This document shows, piece by piece, positions 1 through 9,673 of a stretch of 64,000 nucleotides of DNA. The translations under genes and the position numbers were made by a program. How positions within the stretch are numbered: the stretch's first letter is position 1; the number at the start of each line of letters is the position of its first letter. Below the pieces are notes generated by a model, which was not told the origin of the DNA, did no database searches, and saw only the letters and a program-made list of their open reading frames with translations. The stretch is from GCA-2862585 sp965661345 (GTDB lineage: Bacteria; Bacteroidota; Bacteroidia; Flavobacteriales; UBA7312): NCBI GenBank assembly GCA_965661345.1, contig CBFIDK010000002.1, positions 62,001-126,000 of the forward strand, written 5' to 3'.

Positions 1-3000
1 GACATTGGCCTTTTGACCAAAGAAATTACCTAGCGCAAAAGAGGATGAAAAATCATATTGATAGGCATCGTACTTTTGGCGCGCTAAAAGGCTTTGATCA
101 ATGGTGCCAAAACCGATTGTACTCATGCTTCCAGTAAGATTTACATTTGCGAAGTCAGCTAATCGCGCATTAATTCTTCCATTTGCGGCGTATCCACCTC
201 TTTCGTCAAAGTCCGTTAGTCTTAATTCGTTTACCCAAACTTCACCGCATTTTGTTGAGCCATCATCAAAACTGGTCGAGTTAGGCTGACCTTTCTTTGG
301 ATTTCGAATACCTAACATAATAGTTTTAACTTTACTAAGGTTTGGATTACCAACCACCGTTATTCGCGAGCCGATTCTTGAATAGGGGTAGGTAGTACTC
401 GGGTGATTTCCATCCCTAACGGCTTTGTTACGTTCTTTTTTGGCGTCGAGCAGTTCTTCAAAAGCAATGTTTAACTCATTTGCTGTTGGCCAAATTAAAT
501 CATCGTCTAGCTTTGATACTCCCCATGGCGTTACTTTTAACGGAATTTCATACTCATAAAAATTATCGTTAAAATCAGTCCCTAATCGAATGAATAGTGA
601 TAATTCATCATCGGCTAAATCCGATTCATTTTCGCCAGATGCTTCGGCATGGACGTACATTTTTAAACGCTTATAGGTTCTGAAGTCGTTGTTAAATGTT
701 TTATAAGCAGCTCTTGAGTCGCCATCTTCTAAATCACAGACTTTTAATACTAAAGATTGCTCGTTCTGTCTTCTCACATAGGTAGTTGTGTTGTCGACTT
801 CTTGCTCAATTCCAGGAGGTAAAACATAAGGAATTGGAACTTTTTCCCCGTTCTCTTCAATATTTACCACTGATACGTCAAAAGAGGTGTTGGAAACATT
901 ATCGTTTGGCACGTATTCTCCTTCGGTTTTAAGATCAAAATTATAGCGTCTCCATTCTCCACGCACTAGTTCTAAAGTTGCAAATCGCAACATTACAGGC
1001 TCTTCAAAATCTTTCAATAACATTCTAATAAATCGGATAGATTTGAAATCTCTTATTGAGCCTACTATTTTATCTGCTTGTTGGACTGGAACTTTGAATT
1101 GATACCACTTAATTACCCTATTTCCATTTGGAGTTTTTGCAATAGATTCTTGAATATCCGTGATATAGCTTTCGCCAACTTGCATGTTGGGATATATAGG
1201 TATATTGTAATGGTAATAACTTTCCGATTCGTTTAGGGTATTATCAAAGTTTATGTCTTCTGTGTTTGGAATTGTAGTAGACATGGTTGGTATTGCCTCA
1301 GCAATTGCAGAGTTTCCATCAATTCCAGAATAATATTTATATCGGTTAATGATGGAAGTGCTTTGATCGTCTAAATCGTCGCCAAGAAAATAGTTGTAAT
1401 TATCCGATGATGGATCTTCAACAGCTAAACTATAGGCTTGACTGTTTGTTCCATAAACATCTCCAATTTTTTGAATATATGCTGTGTCAAAAAACGTTCT
1501 TTCATCTATATCTCTTAAACCATCAAGACCTACATCCTGAAATTCTCTTGATTCAGCATCAACATCAAAGGAATTGGTCAAGGCAAAAGTAGTAGGCATT
1601 CTTCCCCATACACTACTGGTGTCATCTACGTTTACTAATTCTTGAGAAGAAGGTAAGCCGTTTTCAAAACTTTTAAAACCATCTCTTAATACATCTTCAG
1701 AAACGTTTCCTAAGTTTAACATTAATGTACCGCCATTCTGATTGTCTGAATCATCGTTAAAAGGATCCATCAACCAAAACTCAACAAACTCAATGTTTTG
1801 CGTTTCAAAGTCAGTAGTTTCTAATTTTCTCATTATCCCTGCCCAACGTTGTTCTGGATTTAATAAGAGTCCTGAAGTTGTAATATTTTGAGAATCAAAA
1901 TTGTACGGCCCTCTTTCTTCAGGGCTAAAATATAGGTTTAGTATCGGTAAGTTTGAAACTTGAGTGGCATACTGCGGATCTTTATTCGGAAAAACTTCTT
2001 TTTCCAATACCTCTCTTACATTGTGGTTTGACAACTGGTTATCGTCGTTAGCAATGTGAGCTGGTGTTGTGTTAGAGTTTCTGTAAAAAGTTGGGTCAAT
2101 ATTGTACCAAGATAATAACGCCCTATTAACTCCAGTATTTAAGTTACCTAATCGCGGTGCTTGATTTTCAAGGGTTGATTCTGGAAAAATATTGGGATCG
2201 TTAGGTAAACTCGCTAGAAACCATGCCCCAGGATTTTTAATATCAATGCCAGTACTACTCGCTTCAAAATCGTCAATATATGCCGTCCCCGACTCTCCAA
2301 TCGCTCTTTGGTGACCAGGTATCAGTTGGGCAAATTCGCCTTGAGCAGTAATCGTTGATTTTTCTTTTGTTTCAAGTATTGGCAAGAAGTCAACAATTTT
2401 TGTCAAAAGACTTGACTCTCTTCTAAATGTTCCGTCTAAACCCCAAATAGTATTAGAAATGGGCTCATCTCCGGTATTTACTTTCTTAGAATAGGGTTTT
2501 TCAGTAAGGTTCAAAATCGTACCTCCTAGCATAAAGTCGTCCGAAATTCTGTAATCGACATGAGTTCCCACTAACGTTTTTTGCTGAAGACCAAGTGACT
2601 GGCTTTCAACTGCTATTCGAATTGGTGTGCCAGAGAGTAAAATTCCTTCATTGATAATGTTGACTTTACCCATGGAATAATTGACGTTAAAGTCTTTCCC
2701 TTCTTCAAGTCGAAGACCACCGGCGGTAACAACCACTGACCCTTCCTCAATAGAAAATACTCCTAAATAAATTTCTGCGCCAGATTCTGACTGATAGCTT
2801 CCTTTTAGCCTAAATTTATTGTACTCAGGAAACTGTTGTGCGATGGTTAAAGTCGAATCGTATAATTCGTCATAAACGTATTGATTTGCAATATCGTTGT
2901 TGTTAAACTTACTTCTTAAATCATCTCCAAAAGGTTCGAGAATTGGAAAGATTATTTTTCCGTTAGAAGTCAAAATTGTAGTGCCTGGTAGAAAGTCAAA

Positions 3001-4713
3001 AATACCATCTGCGCGACGTTCTTGCTGCACATCCAATTGGTCTAAAGAAAGTAAATTTATTAATGGCTTATTTTCTAGTCCTTCCTCTGGAATATAGTTT
3101 GTGATGGTCCCATTGTCTCTCGTGTTTTCAAATACAACATCTAAATAAAATTCTTTTGCACTAATGTTGTATGCGCCTAAGGAATAGATATTTTTCATCA
3201 TCAAATCCCAGTTAGGAAGTTGGGGCGAAAAACTCAAATTTTTCAATAGCTTAACGTATAATGAACTTGGCGCTGATGGACCGTTGGAACTAAACTCACC
3301 AACTTGATAAAGCTCATCGCCAACGGTATATTGATACGCCACTGCAAGCACCTCATCGGGACCAATAACACTATTCAATGAAATGTAACCGAGTTGTGGA
3401 TGAAAGGTATATTCGGTTGGTGATAATAAACGGGCTCTTTCTAATTTTTCATAATCTTGTGAGCCTAAGAAATTAGGGTAATTAGATGAATTAAAAATAC
3501 TATTTACTTGGTTAATATTTCTTAAATTAATACCCTCAGATAGCATTTGCTGGTACAGTGTGTTATTATCATTGTCTGGAAATGATTGGTCAGCATTGTC
3601 GGAAAATAAGGTGGTATTATACATGTCGGGTTCAGACTCACCCAAGTCAAGAAAAGCAAGTAAGTTTCTGTTGTTTTCAACTGTACCTGTTTTATTGGTT
3701 ACCCAAACTTCAATCTTTGTGATATTAACTGAGGAACTAATAAATGGCAAGTTAGCCATGGCCTCATTATATTTTGATTTAAAATAATGAGATAAGAAAA
3801 AGTGCTTATTAGCTTCGTATTGGTCGGCATAAATATCAAATTCTGTGGTTTGAGCACCGCCTTCAACATCTATTACTTTTGAATTGCTTTTTTGTTGTGA
3901 AATAATGGTTGTAACCGTCGCTCGTCCGAATTGCAACTGTGTTTTTAATCCTAATAGACTTTGACTTCCAGAAATTAGAGTTCCATTAAGCGGAAGCCCT
4001 ACATTTCCTATTTCTATTTTTTTAATTATTTCATCTTCTTCACCCTCGTATTCGAGCTTAATTTTATTGTCAAAATCAAAAATAGCTTCAGTATTGTAAT
4101 TGGTATTCAATTGGAGTTTGTCGCCAATTTTACCTATCACATTCATTTGAATTTTCTGTTTGAAATCAAAACTGGTATTGCTTTGCCTATCAAGAGGAAT
4201 GGCATTGTTTTCGGTCTTGTTGTGTTTTACAGAAAAAATAAGTTCTGCCGAACCCTGCGGACGAATATCAACCGTACTATTTCCAAATATTTTATCAAAG
4301 ATTTCACCTCCAATGTCGATGCTTAGTGGTCCTTTATTTTGGTTTTGCCCGTTTAATTTTGGACTTGCTGTTTTCTCTTTCCAATACTCGGAAATAGATT
4401 TACTGATGTTATAATCGTTATACTCATCAAAGGTTAAATAGGAGGCATTGCTAAGTCGTAAGCCATTGTTTTGATGCTCTACACTATACAATCTACTTTC
4501 TGGATCGTATTCTATAGTTGGCTGTAAAAATGAAGGATTTGATAGATAAAAACCACTCGATGGTTCTTCTAGTGGGGAGTCCCAAGGGTTGGTGTCAGGG
4601 AAATCAAAAATAAGACTATCGCTCTGGCTCTGAGCAAAAAGACTAGTACCCAGCGCTAAAAACAACAAAAAGCACCAAAGTGCTCGCTTAAAAATAAGAT
4701 TTCTATAAATCAC
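1..4713 (-). CDS. sprA: T9SS translocon / gliding protein SprA (3' end outside window)
   Basis: SprA (Sov) is the giant outer-membrane beta-barrel that forms the type IX secretion pore. The minus frame stays open from near 4713 to the left edge, giving about 1,571 codons of a family that usually has about 2,400. Conserved-looking stretches include GEFAQLIPGHQRAIGESG and a segment with YIDDFEASSTGID. A signal peptide is visible, with a basic start, the hydrophobic run CFLLFLALGTSLFAQ and probable cleavage after AQ. No in-frame ATG exists between the ruvA stop and this signal; GTG at 4713 or TTG at 4731 must initiate, and I chose GTG. It follows ruvA by about 31 nt and is probably cotranscribed with maeB and ruvA. 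Identification is confident; the exact start is not. Confidence 0.93.
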   Translation of the reverse strand, partial: MIYRNLIFKRALWCFLLFLALGTSLFAQSQSDSLIFDFPDTNPWDSPLEEPSSGFYLSNPSFLQPTIEYDPESRLYSVEHQNNGLRLSNASYLTFDEYNDYNISKSISEYWKEKTASPKLNGQNQNKGPLSIDIGGEIFDKIFGNSTVDIRPQGSAELIFSVKHNKTENNAIPLDRQSNTSFDFKQKIQMNVIGKIGDKLQLNTNYNTEAIFDFDNKIKLEYEGEEDEIIKKIEIGNVGLPLNGTLISGSQSLLGLKTQLQFGRATVTTIISQQKSNSKVIDVEGGAQTTEFDIYADQYEANKHFFLSHYFKSKYNEAMANLPFISSSVNITKIEVWVTNKTGTVENNRNLLAFLDLGESEPDMYNTTLFSDNADQSFPDNDNNTLYQQMLSEGINLRNINQVNSIFNSSNYPNFLGSQDYEKLERARLLSPTEYTFHPQLGYISLNSVIGPDEVLAVAYQYTVGDELYQVGEFSSNGPSAPSSLYVKLLKNLSFSPQLPNWDLMMKNIYSLGAYNISAKEFYLDVVFENTRDNGTITNYIPEEGLENKPLINLLSLDQLDVQQERRADGIFDFLPGTTILTSNGKIIFPILEPFGDDLRSKFNNNDIANQYVYDELYDSTLTIAQQFPEYNKFRLKGSYQSESGAEIYLGVFSIEEGSVVVTAGGLRLEEGKDFNVNYSMGKVNIINEGILLSGTPIRIAVESQSLGLQQKTLVGTHVDYRISDDFMLGGTILNLTEKPYSKKVNTGDEPISNTIWGLDGTFRRESSLLTKIVDFLPILETKEKSTITAQGEFAQLIPGHQRAIGESGTAYIDDFEASSTGIDIKNPGAWFLASLPNDPNIFPESTLENQAPRLGNLNTGVNRALLSWYNIDPTFYRNSNTTPAHIANDDNQLSNHNVREVLEKEVFPNKDPQYATQVSNLPILNLYFSPEERGPYNFDSQNITTSGLLLNPEQRWAGIMRKLETTDFETQNIEFVEFWLMDPFNDDSDNQNGGTLMLNLGNVSEDVLRDGFKSFENGLPSSQELVNVDDTSSVWGRMPTTFALTNSFDVDAESREFQDVGLDGLRDIDERTFFDTAYIQKIGDVYGTNSQAYSLAVEDPSSDNYNYFLGDDLDDQSTSIINRYKYYSGIDGNSAIAEAIPTMSTTIPNTEDINFDNTLNESESYYHYNIPIYPNMQVGESYITDIQESIAKTPNGNRVIKWYQFKVPVQQADKIVGSIRDFKSIRFIRMLLKDFEEPVMLRFATLELVRGEWRRYNFDLKTEGEYVPNDNVSNTSFDVSVVNIEENGEKVPIPYVLPPGIEQEVDNTTTYVRRQNEQSLVLKVCDLEDGDSRAAYKTFNNDFRTYKRLKMYVHAEASGENESDLADDELSLFIRLGTDFNDNFYEYEIPLKVTPWGVSKLDDDLIWPTANELNIAFEELLDAKKERNKAVRDGNHPSTTYPYSRIGSRITVVGNPNLSKVKTIMLGIRNPKKGQPNSTSFDDGSTKCGEVWVNELRLTDFDERGGYAANGRINARLADFANVNLTGSMSTIGFGTIDQSLLARQKYDAYQYDFSSSFALGNFFGQKANV

Positions 4714-4744
4714 TATCTGATTTCTTAACAAGGCGCCAAAAATA

Positions 4745-5323
4745 TTACATTTTTTTAAGTACTCTCTTAACAACTTCTTCAACTCCTAAATCAGCTGTAT
4801 CTAGCAGTTCTTTGTCAATTACTTTTTCGATGCTATTTTTATTAAACCCTAACATTGTTAATGCTGCTAACGCTTCATCTTTAACAGTATTGTGTGAAAT
4901 AGTAGAAGAATTGGCCAAGTCTAACTTGATGACTTTGTCTTTTAAATCTAAAATAATTCGTTGTGCTGTTTTCCCCCCAATTCCTTTTACGCTTTGTAAG
5001 GAAGCAACGTTATTAGAAACTATTGCATGTTGTATTTCATGAGGGCTTAATGATGAAAGTATCATTTGGGCTGTATTTGGACCTACGCCGGATACTGAAA
5101 TGAGTTGTCTAAACAAGTCTCTTTCATCATTGTCGAAAAAGCCATAAAGAGTATGCGCATCTTCTTTTATTGATAAATGAGTGAACAGTTTGCAAAATTC
5201 ATCGTTTGATAATTTTGAAAACGTTTGTAATGAAATACGTAATAAATAGCCTATTCCATTACAATCAATAATGACGTATGATGGATTTTTTTCTATTAAT
5301 TTACCTTGAATGTGTGTTATCAT
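4745..5323 (-). CDS. ruvA: Holliday junction branch migration protein RuvA
   Basis: RuvA binds four-way DNA junctions and loads the RuvB helicase. At 192 aa it has family-typical length. An N-terminal OB-fold is followed by two helix-hairpin-helix motifs (SVSGVGPNTAQ near residue 77 and SVKGIGGKTAQRI near 113) and a C-terminal RuvB-contacting domain (EALAALTMLGF near 150). Its ATG overlaps the maeB stop by 4 nt (ATGA), indicating translational coupling. sprA follows at once. The partner ruvB is in this window too, but about 14 kb away at 19158-20183, so the two are not in one operon as they are in E. coli. Confidence 0.97.
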   Translation of the reverse strand: MITHIQGKLIEKNPSYVIIDCNGIGYLLRISLQTFSKLSNDEFCKLFTHLSIKEDAHTLYGFFDNDERDLFRQLISVSGVGPNTAQMILSSLSPHEIQHAIVSNNVASLQSVKGIGGKTAQRIILDLKDKVIKLDLANSSTISHNTVKDEALAALTMLGFNKNSIEKVIDKELLDTADLGVEEVVKRVLKKM

Positions 5324-7590
5324 TTTCGTTTTACTTGAGCATCTAATACTGCTATGGTTACCATATTAACAATTTCCCTAACTGAACACCCTAGCTGTAA
5401 AATATGTACCGGTTTCCTCATTCCAATAAGTATTGGCCCTATGGCCTCTACATCATCAAATTCTTGAAGTAATTTGTAGGCAATGTTTCCAGATTCTAAA
5501 TTTGGAAAAATAAGGGTGTTTGCATTTTCATTTAAATCTGAAAACGGGAAATTCTGATCTCTTTTTTCTTTGTTAAGCGCAAAGTCAGCTTGAATTTCAC
5601 CATCGACAATCAAAGACGGATTATTTTTCTTTATCAATTTCCTCGCTTCAATGATTTTAGAAATATTGGCGCTTTGTGATGAGCCAAAGTTAGAGTATGA
5701 CAATAAAGCAATTCTTGGGGTAATGTTGAAACGTCTTACAGCTTTGGCTGTTAGTTCAGTAATGTTTGCTAATTCTTCAGCAGTTGGGTTTATATTTACT
5801 GTGGTGTCTGCTAAAAACAAACTTCCTTTTTTGGTGTTTAGAATAAACATTCCAGCTACCTTTTCTACGCCTTCTTCAGTACCAATTATTTGAAGTGCTG
5901 GGCGTACTGTATTTGGGTAATTTCTATTTATTCCAGAGATAAATGCATCAGCTAATCCTTGGTCAACCATCATTGCCCCAAAATAATTTCGTTCGCGCAT
6001 TAGCTTTTGAGCTTCAAACAATGTAAGTCCTTTTCTTTGTCGTTTTTCAAATAAAATTTGACCAAACTCATGACGCCTAGAACGTTCTTCATTACTCTTT
6101 GGGTCGATAATCTCTACGCCCTCTAATTCAAGAACATTATCTTCAATGAGTTTTTCAATTACATGTATTCGACCTAACAGTATAGGGATGGCTATTCCTT
6201 CGTCTTTGACTTGCTGTGCCGCTTTTAAAATTTTATAGCTTTCAGCTTCGGCGAATACAATTTTCTTAGGGTTTCTTTTAGCCTTGGTTGTAATTTGTCG
6301 GACTAATTTATTGTCTAAGCCTAATCGTTTTTCAAGCTGCTGGGCATATTCTTCGAAATTTGTAATTTGTTTTCTTGCCACTCCAGATTCTATGGCGGCT
6401 TTGGCTACGGCTGGCGCAACTACTGAAATTAACCTACTATCTAGTGGCTTGGGTATAATATATTCTGGCCCAAACGTAATAACCTTTTCGCCATAGGCTA
6501 GATTGACTGTATCGGGAACTAATTCCTTAGTTAAGTCGGCAATACTTTTTACAGCGGCTAACTTCATCTCCTCATTTATACATGTAGCGCGGACGTCCAA
6601 AGCACCTCTAAAAATATACGGGAACCCTAATACATTATTCACTTGGTTTGGATGGTCTGAACGACCGGTTGCCATTATGATATCTTCTCTTGCTGAAACA
6701 GCCTCGTCGTAAGAAATTTCTGGGTCTGGGTTGGCAAGAGCAAATACGATAGGCATTCGCGCCATCGACTTAACCATGTCTGCGGACATAATATTTCCTG
6801 ATGAAAGCCCTAGAAAAACATCAGCATCCTTTATTGCTTCTTTTAATGAATTAATATCTTTATCCGTAGCAAAAAACTGCTTTTCTACTGTTAAACTCTC
6901 ATTGTCTTTTCGAATAACGCCTTTGCTATCAAGCATTACTATATTTTCCTTTTTTGCGCCTAACGAAAGGTATAATTTAGCACAAGACATAGCGGCCGCT
7001 CCAGCGCCATTGATGACAATATTTACCGATTCTATGTTCTTTTCAGCAATCTCAAGCGCATTTATCAAGGCTGCTGCAGAGATAATTGCCGTACCGTGTT
7101 GGTCATCGTGCATTATTGGAATGGATAATTCTTCCTTTAAACGCTTTTCAATTTCAAAGCATTCTGGAGCTTTAATGTCTTCCAAATTTATACCTCCAAA
7201 AGTCGGGGAGATGGATTTCACAACCTCAACAAACTTGTCAACATCTGAAGCGTCAACCTCAATATCAAAAACATCAATATCGGCAAATATCTTAAACAAT
7301 AAACCCTTTCCTTCCATCACTGGCTTTGATGCTTCTGGTCCAATATCTCCTAAGCCCAAAACTGCCGTTCCGTTGGTGATAACCGCCACCAAATTACTTT
7401 TAGCGGTGTATTTATACACATCGTCTTTGTTTTCGCTGATTCGAATACAAGGTTCGGCAACACCTGGCGAGTACGCTAGTGCTAAATCGCGCTGTGAACT
7501 GTGTTTTTTGGTTGGAACAACTTCGATTTTCCCAGGTCTTCCATGCTGGTGATAGTCTAGCGCTTCTTGTTTTTTTCGTTTAGTGGACAT
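5320..7590 (-). CDS. maeB: NADP-dependent malic enzyme with phosphotransacetylase-like domain
   Basis: This enzyme oxidatively decarboxylates malate to pyruvate with NADP reduction. The 756 aa match the long MaeB type. Residues 1 to about 410 are the malic-enzyme part, with YSPGVAEPC, the NGTAVLGLGDIGP segment and a dinucleotide-binding VINGAGAAAMS. From about 430 onward is a phosphate acetyl/butyryl-transferase-like domain (FAEAESYKILKAA, LLSYSNFGSS), thought to be regulatory in MaeB rather than catalytic. The gene leads a run with ruvA (4-nt overlap) and sprA. The ATG at 7590 lies just downstream of the terminator of the preceding gene. A TATATTTT sequence 6 nt upstream of the ATG resembles a weak -7 box. 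Confidence 0.95.
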   Translation of the reverse strand: MSTKRKKQEALDYHQHGRPGKIEVVPTKKHSSQRDLALAYSPGVAEPCIRISENKDDVYKYTAKSNLVAVITNGTAVLGLGDIGPEASKPVMEGKGLLFKIFADIDVFDIEVDASDVDKFVEVVKSISPTFGGINLEDIKAPECFEIEKRLKEELSIPIMHDDQHGTAIISAAALINALEIAEKNIESVNIVINGAGAAAMSCAKLYLSLGAKKENIVMLDSKGVIRKDNESLTVEKQFFATDKDINSLKEAIKDADVFLGLSSGNIMSADMVKSMARMPIVFALANPDPEISYDEAVSAREDIIMATGRSDHPNQVNNVLGFPYIFRGALDVRATCINEEMKLAAVKSIADLTKELVPDTVNLAYGEKVITFGPEYIIPKPLDSRLISVVAPAVAKAAIESGVARKQITNFEEYAQQLEKRLGLDNKLVRQITTKAKRNPKKIVFAEAESYKILKAAQQVKDEGIAIPILLGRIHVIEKLIEDNVLELEGVEIIDPKSNEERSRRHEFGQILFEKRQRKGLTLFEAQKLMRERNYFGAMMVDQGLADAFISGINRNYPNTVRPALQIIGTEEGVEKVAGMFILNTKKGSLFLADTTVNINPTAEELANITELTAKAVRRFNITPRIALLSYSNFGSSQSANISKIIEARKLIKKNNPSLIVDGEIQADFALNKEKRDQNFPFSDLNENANTLIFPNLESGNIAYKLLQEFDDVEAIGPILIGMRKPVHILQLGCSVREIVNMVTIAVLDAQVKRK

Positions 7591-7604
7591 GCTGTAAAAA
7601 TATA

Positions 7605-7634
7605 TAAAAAAAACCGGCTTGAAGCCGGCATTTT
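7605..7634 (-). terminator. Rho-independent terminator of the 7653-8369 gene
   Basis: A CCGGC stem (7614-7618) pairs with GCCGG (7624-7628) around a 5-nt loop. On the minus strand it is followed by eight T residues. It sits between the end of the secreted-protein gene and the maeB start. The plus strand also has a T run, but no plus-strand gene ends here. Confidence 0.85.
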
Positions 7635-7652
7635 TTGAATATGATTGTTTTA

Positions 7653-8369
7653 TTATTTACTGACTAATAAACGTTTAATTGCGTCCAACTTGCCATCAAC
7701 ATATATATTGGCAAAATACAAGCCATTGGGCGTATTACTTACATTTAACCTTACTATGCCCTGCTTGTTTTGAATGACCTTTTTTTCTACTACTGTTCCT
7801 AACATATCTGTAACAACAATTTCAGCTGTTTGAGAAGGTAAGATTGAGTAATCTAAACTAGCATAAGTCGTGGCTGGATTAGGGTGAAAATCAGAAAAAA
7901 GACTTGTTTTTTTATCTGTATCAGAAGAAATACCTACCGTTCCTACTGAAAAATTAACAATTGCACAGGCTGAATCAGAAACATTGTTGGCATCAAACGC
8001 ACAGTATTTTATAGAAGCTGCGGCATTTTCAACGTTCATGTTGTCAAAGTGGACTTGAAAACTTGATGGCTCTACTTGACCTGCACTAAATGTTATAGCA
8101 TCAGGTGATACGCTTGTATTTGGTAAGTAACAAAGTGTCCAACAAAAATAATTTGAGGTTCCTTGTGTTGTGCTAATGATTTGTCTAGAAACTTTGATAT
8201 CAATGGTATTGTCTGAAATGTTTCGTACAGTAATATCTGTTCCTAAATCACCCAAACTAGAAGTGGAATTCATTATGTTAACATTGTATTCATGAGGCTC
8301 AACAGTTATACTCTGTGAGAACACATGAGTCGTTGATACTACAAGTAGAAAAAGTATTGCTTTTTTCAT
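7653..8369 (-). CDS. Secreted protein with T9SS C-terminal sorting domain
   Basis: The 238 aa begin with a signal peptide (MKKAILFLLVVSTTHVFSQ). Residues 20 to about 145 resemble an immunoglobulin-like beta domain (TVRNISDNTIDIKVSRQI) with several cysteines. The last 80 residues are a type A sorting domain (DFHPNPATTYASLDYSI, then NGLYFANIYVDGK, ending KRLLVSK), which directs export through T9SS and usually surface anchoring. I do not recognise the N-terminal domain family. The gene is monocistronic, with its own promoter box upstream and a terminator downstream. Confidence 0.85.
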   Translation of the reverse strand: MKKAILFLLVVSTTHVFSQSITVEPHEYNVNIMNSTSSLGDLGTDITVRNISDNTIDIKVSRQIISTTQGTSNYFCWTLCYLPNTSVSPDAITFSAGQVEPSSFQVHFDNMNVENAAASIKYCAFDANNVSDSACAIVNFSVGTVGISSDTDKKTSLFSDFHPNPATTYASLDYSILPSQTAEIVVTDMLGTVVEKKVIQNKQGIVRLNVSNTPNGLYFANIYVDGKLDAIKRLLVSK

Positions 8370-8385
8370 AATCTATGGTTTTGCA

Positions 8386-8393
8386 CAAATATA
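8386..8393 (-). promoter_or_regulatory. Putative -7 promoter box of the 7653-8369 gene
   Basis: The minus strand reads TATATTTG, an exact match to the Bacteroidetes -7 consensus TAnnTTTG, 16 nt before the ATG. No clear -33 TTTG is visible at the expected distance. Confidence 0.6.
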
Positions 8394-8571
8394 CTAAGAA
8401 AAAAAATAAATAACACTCATTTTTAAAGCCATAAAAAATGCTTTTGAACTGGTAAGATTTTGAGAAACAATTTTAATAGTTTATATACTACAATAAAAAT
8501 TATGCTTTAAATTAGCGATTCGAAAAATTGTTATTGTAACAGTTTATATTTAAAGCAAATTGAAAAACCTT

Positions 8572-9663
8572 ATGAAAAAACATTTACTACTCATTAGTGG
8601 TATTGCCTTGAGCATTTCTTCCATGGCACAATTACTTGTTGATACTACACAAGCCGAAAATAAAAACGTACTATTGGAAGAATATACTGGAAGAAACTGT
8701 AGCTATTGTCCAGATGGTCATAAAATTGCAAACAACATTAAAGAGGCAAACCCACAAGACATTATACTTATTAGAGTACACACAGGTGGTTACGCCCCTA
8801 CATCTTATCCAAATTTTAACACAAGTTTTGGAACTCCACTTGCTGATCAATCTGGCATTTCAGGATATCCAACTGGAACTATAAACAGACATGTTTTTTC
8901 AGGAAGTTCAACTTCCATGAGTAGATCTGCTTGGTCATCAGTTTCAAATCAAGTTTTATTAGAAACTGCTGTTGTTAATATAGGCATGGATGCTGTAGTG
9001 GATACTGCAAACAGAAAATTGTATGTTGAAGTTGAGATGTATTATACTGGTAATCAGTCGGTTAGTTTTAACAGATTAAATGTGGCTATTTTACAAGACA
9101 ACATATATGGCTCTCAAGCAGGCGCTTCTTATTTTAACCCTGATGATGGTTCTGATGCATCTTACAACCACAAACATATTCTTCGTCACTTACCCTTAGG
9201 CACATGGGGTGAACAAATTGACTCTATTTCCCCAGGAACTTTTGTTAGAAGAACTGTTAGCTATGTACTTCCTGAAAGTATTTCAGGAGTTGAGCTAAAA
9301 TTAGAAGATTTAAATATAGCTGCTTTTGTAACTGAAGATAAAAGAGAGGTTCAAAATGCAACTCATGTAAAACCAAGGTTGGGTTCTGCAGTTAGTATTA
9401 ATGAATTTTCTGTTAAACCAATTAGCCTTTACCCTAATCCAGCAAGTGATAAATTGAATGTGGAATTTGAAATTAGAAGAGTTAGTGACGTGAATATAAA
9501 ACTTCATAATTTACTTGGTCAAACAGTATTTTCAACGAATAAAACCTTTTCGTCAGGCCAACGAAAATTTCAAATCAATGTAAGCGATTTAGAAACAGGA
9601 ATTTACATGCTAGAACTCAGCAATGGCGCTGGAACAAGCACACAAAAAGTAATTATCAAATAA
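8572..9663 (+). CDS. Omp28-related secreted protein with CxxC and T9SS sorting domain
   Basis: The 363-aa exported protein belongs to the Omp28-like group, a thioredoxin-like family of unclear function. I chose ATG 8572 over an in-frame TTG at 8560 because it gives a clean signal peptide (MKKHLLLISGIALSISSMAQ) nearly identical to that of the next gene. Mature residues begin with EEYTGRNCSYCPDGHKIA; the CSYC motif (about 43-46) sits where thioredoxin-fold proteins carry their active cysteines. The 275 C-terminal residues include a beta-rich region and a sorting domain (LYPNPASDKLNVEF, LETGIYMLELSNG). It is 10 nt upstream of the first redoxin-T9SS gene and probably cotranscribed with it. Confidence 0.86.
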   Translation: MKKHLLLISGIALSISSMAQLLVDTTQAENKNVLLEEYTGRNCSYCPDGHKIANNIKEANPQDIILIRVHTGGYAPTSYPNFNTSFGTPLADQSGISGYPTGTINRHVFSGSSTSMSRSAWSSVSNQVLLETAVVNIGMDAVVDTANRKLYVEVEMYYTGNQSVSFNRLNVAILQDNIYGSQAGASYFNPDDGSDASYNHKHILRHLPLGTWGEQIDSISPGTFVRRTVSYVLPESISGVELKLEDLNIAAFVTEDKREVQNATHVKPRLGSAVSINEFSVKPISLYPNPASDKLNVEFEIRRVSDVNIKLHNLLGQTVFSTNKTFSSGQRKFQINVSDLETGIYMLELSNGAGTSTQKVIIK

Positions 9664-9673
9664 ATTTAGAATC

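Noticed and set aside
4111..4414. Overlapping plus-strand frames antisense to sprA
   Set aside because: Inside the sprA reading frame; no independent support.
6731..7552. 273-aa open frame on the plus strand antisense to maeB
   Set aside because: It lies fully inside the confidently identified maeB and its translation has no recognisable domain; it is a codon shadow.
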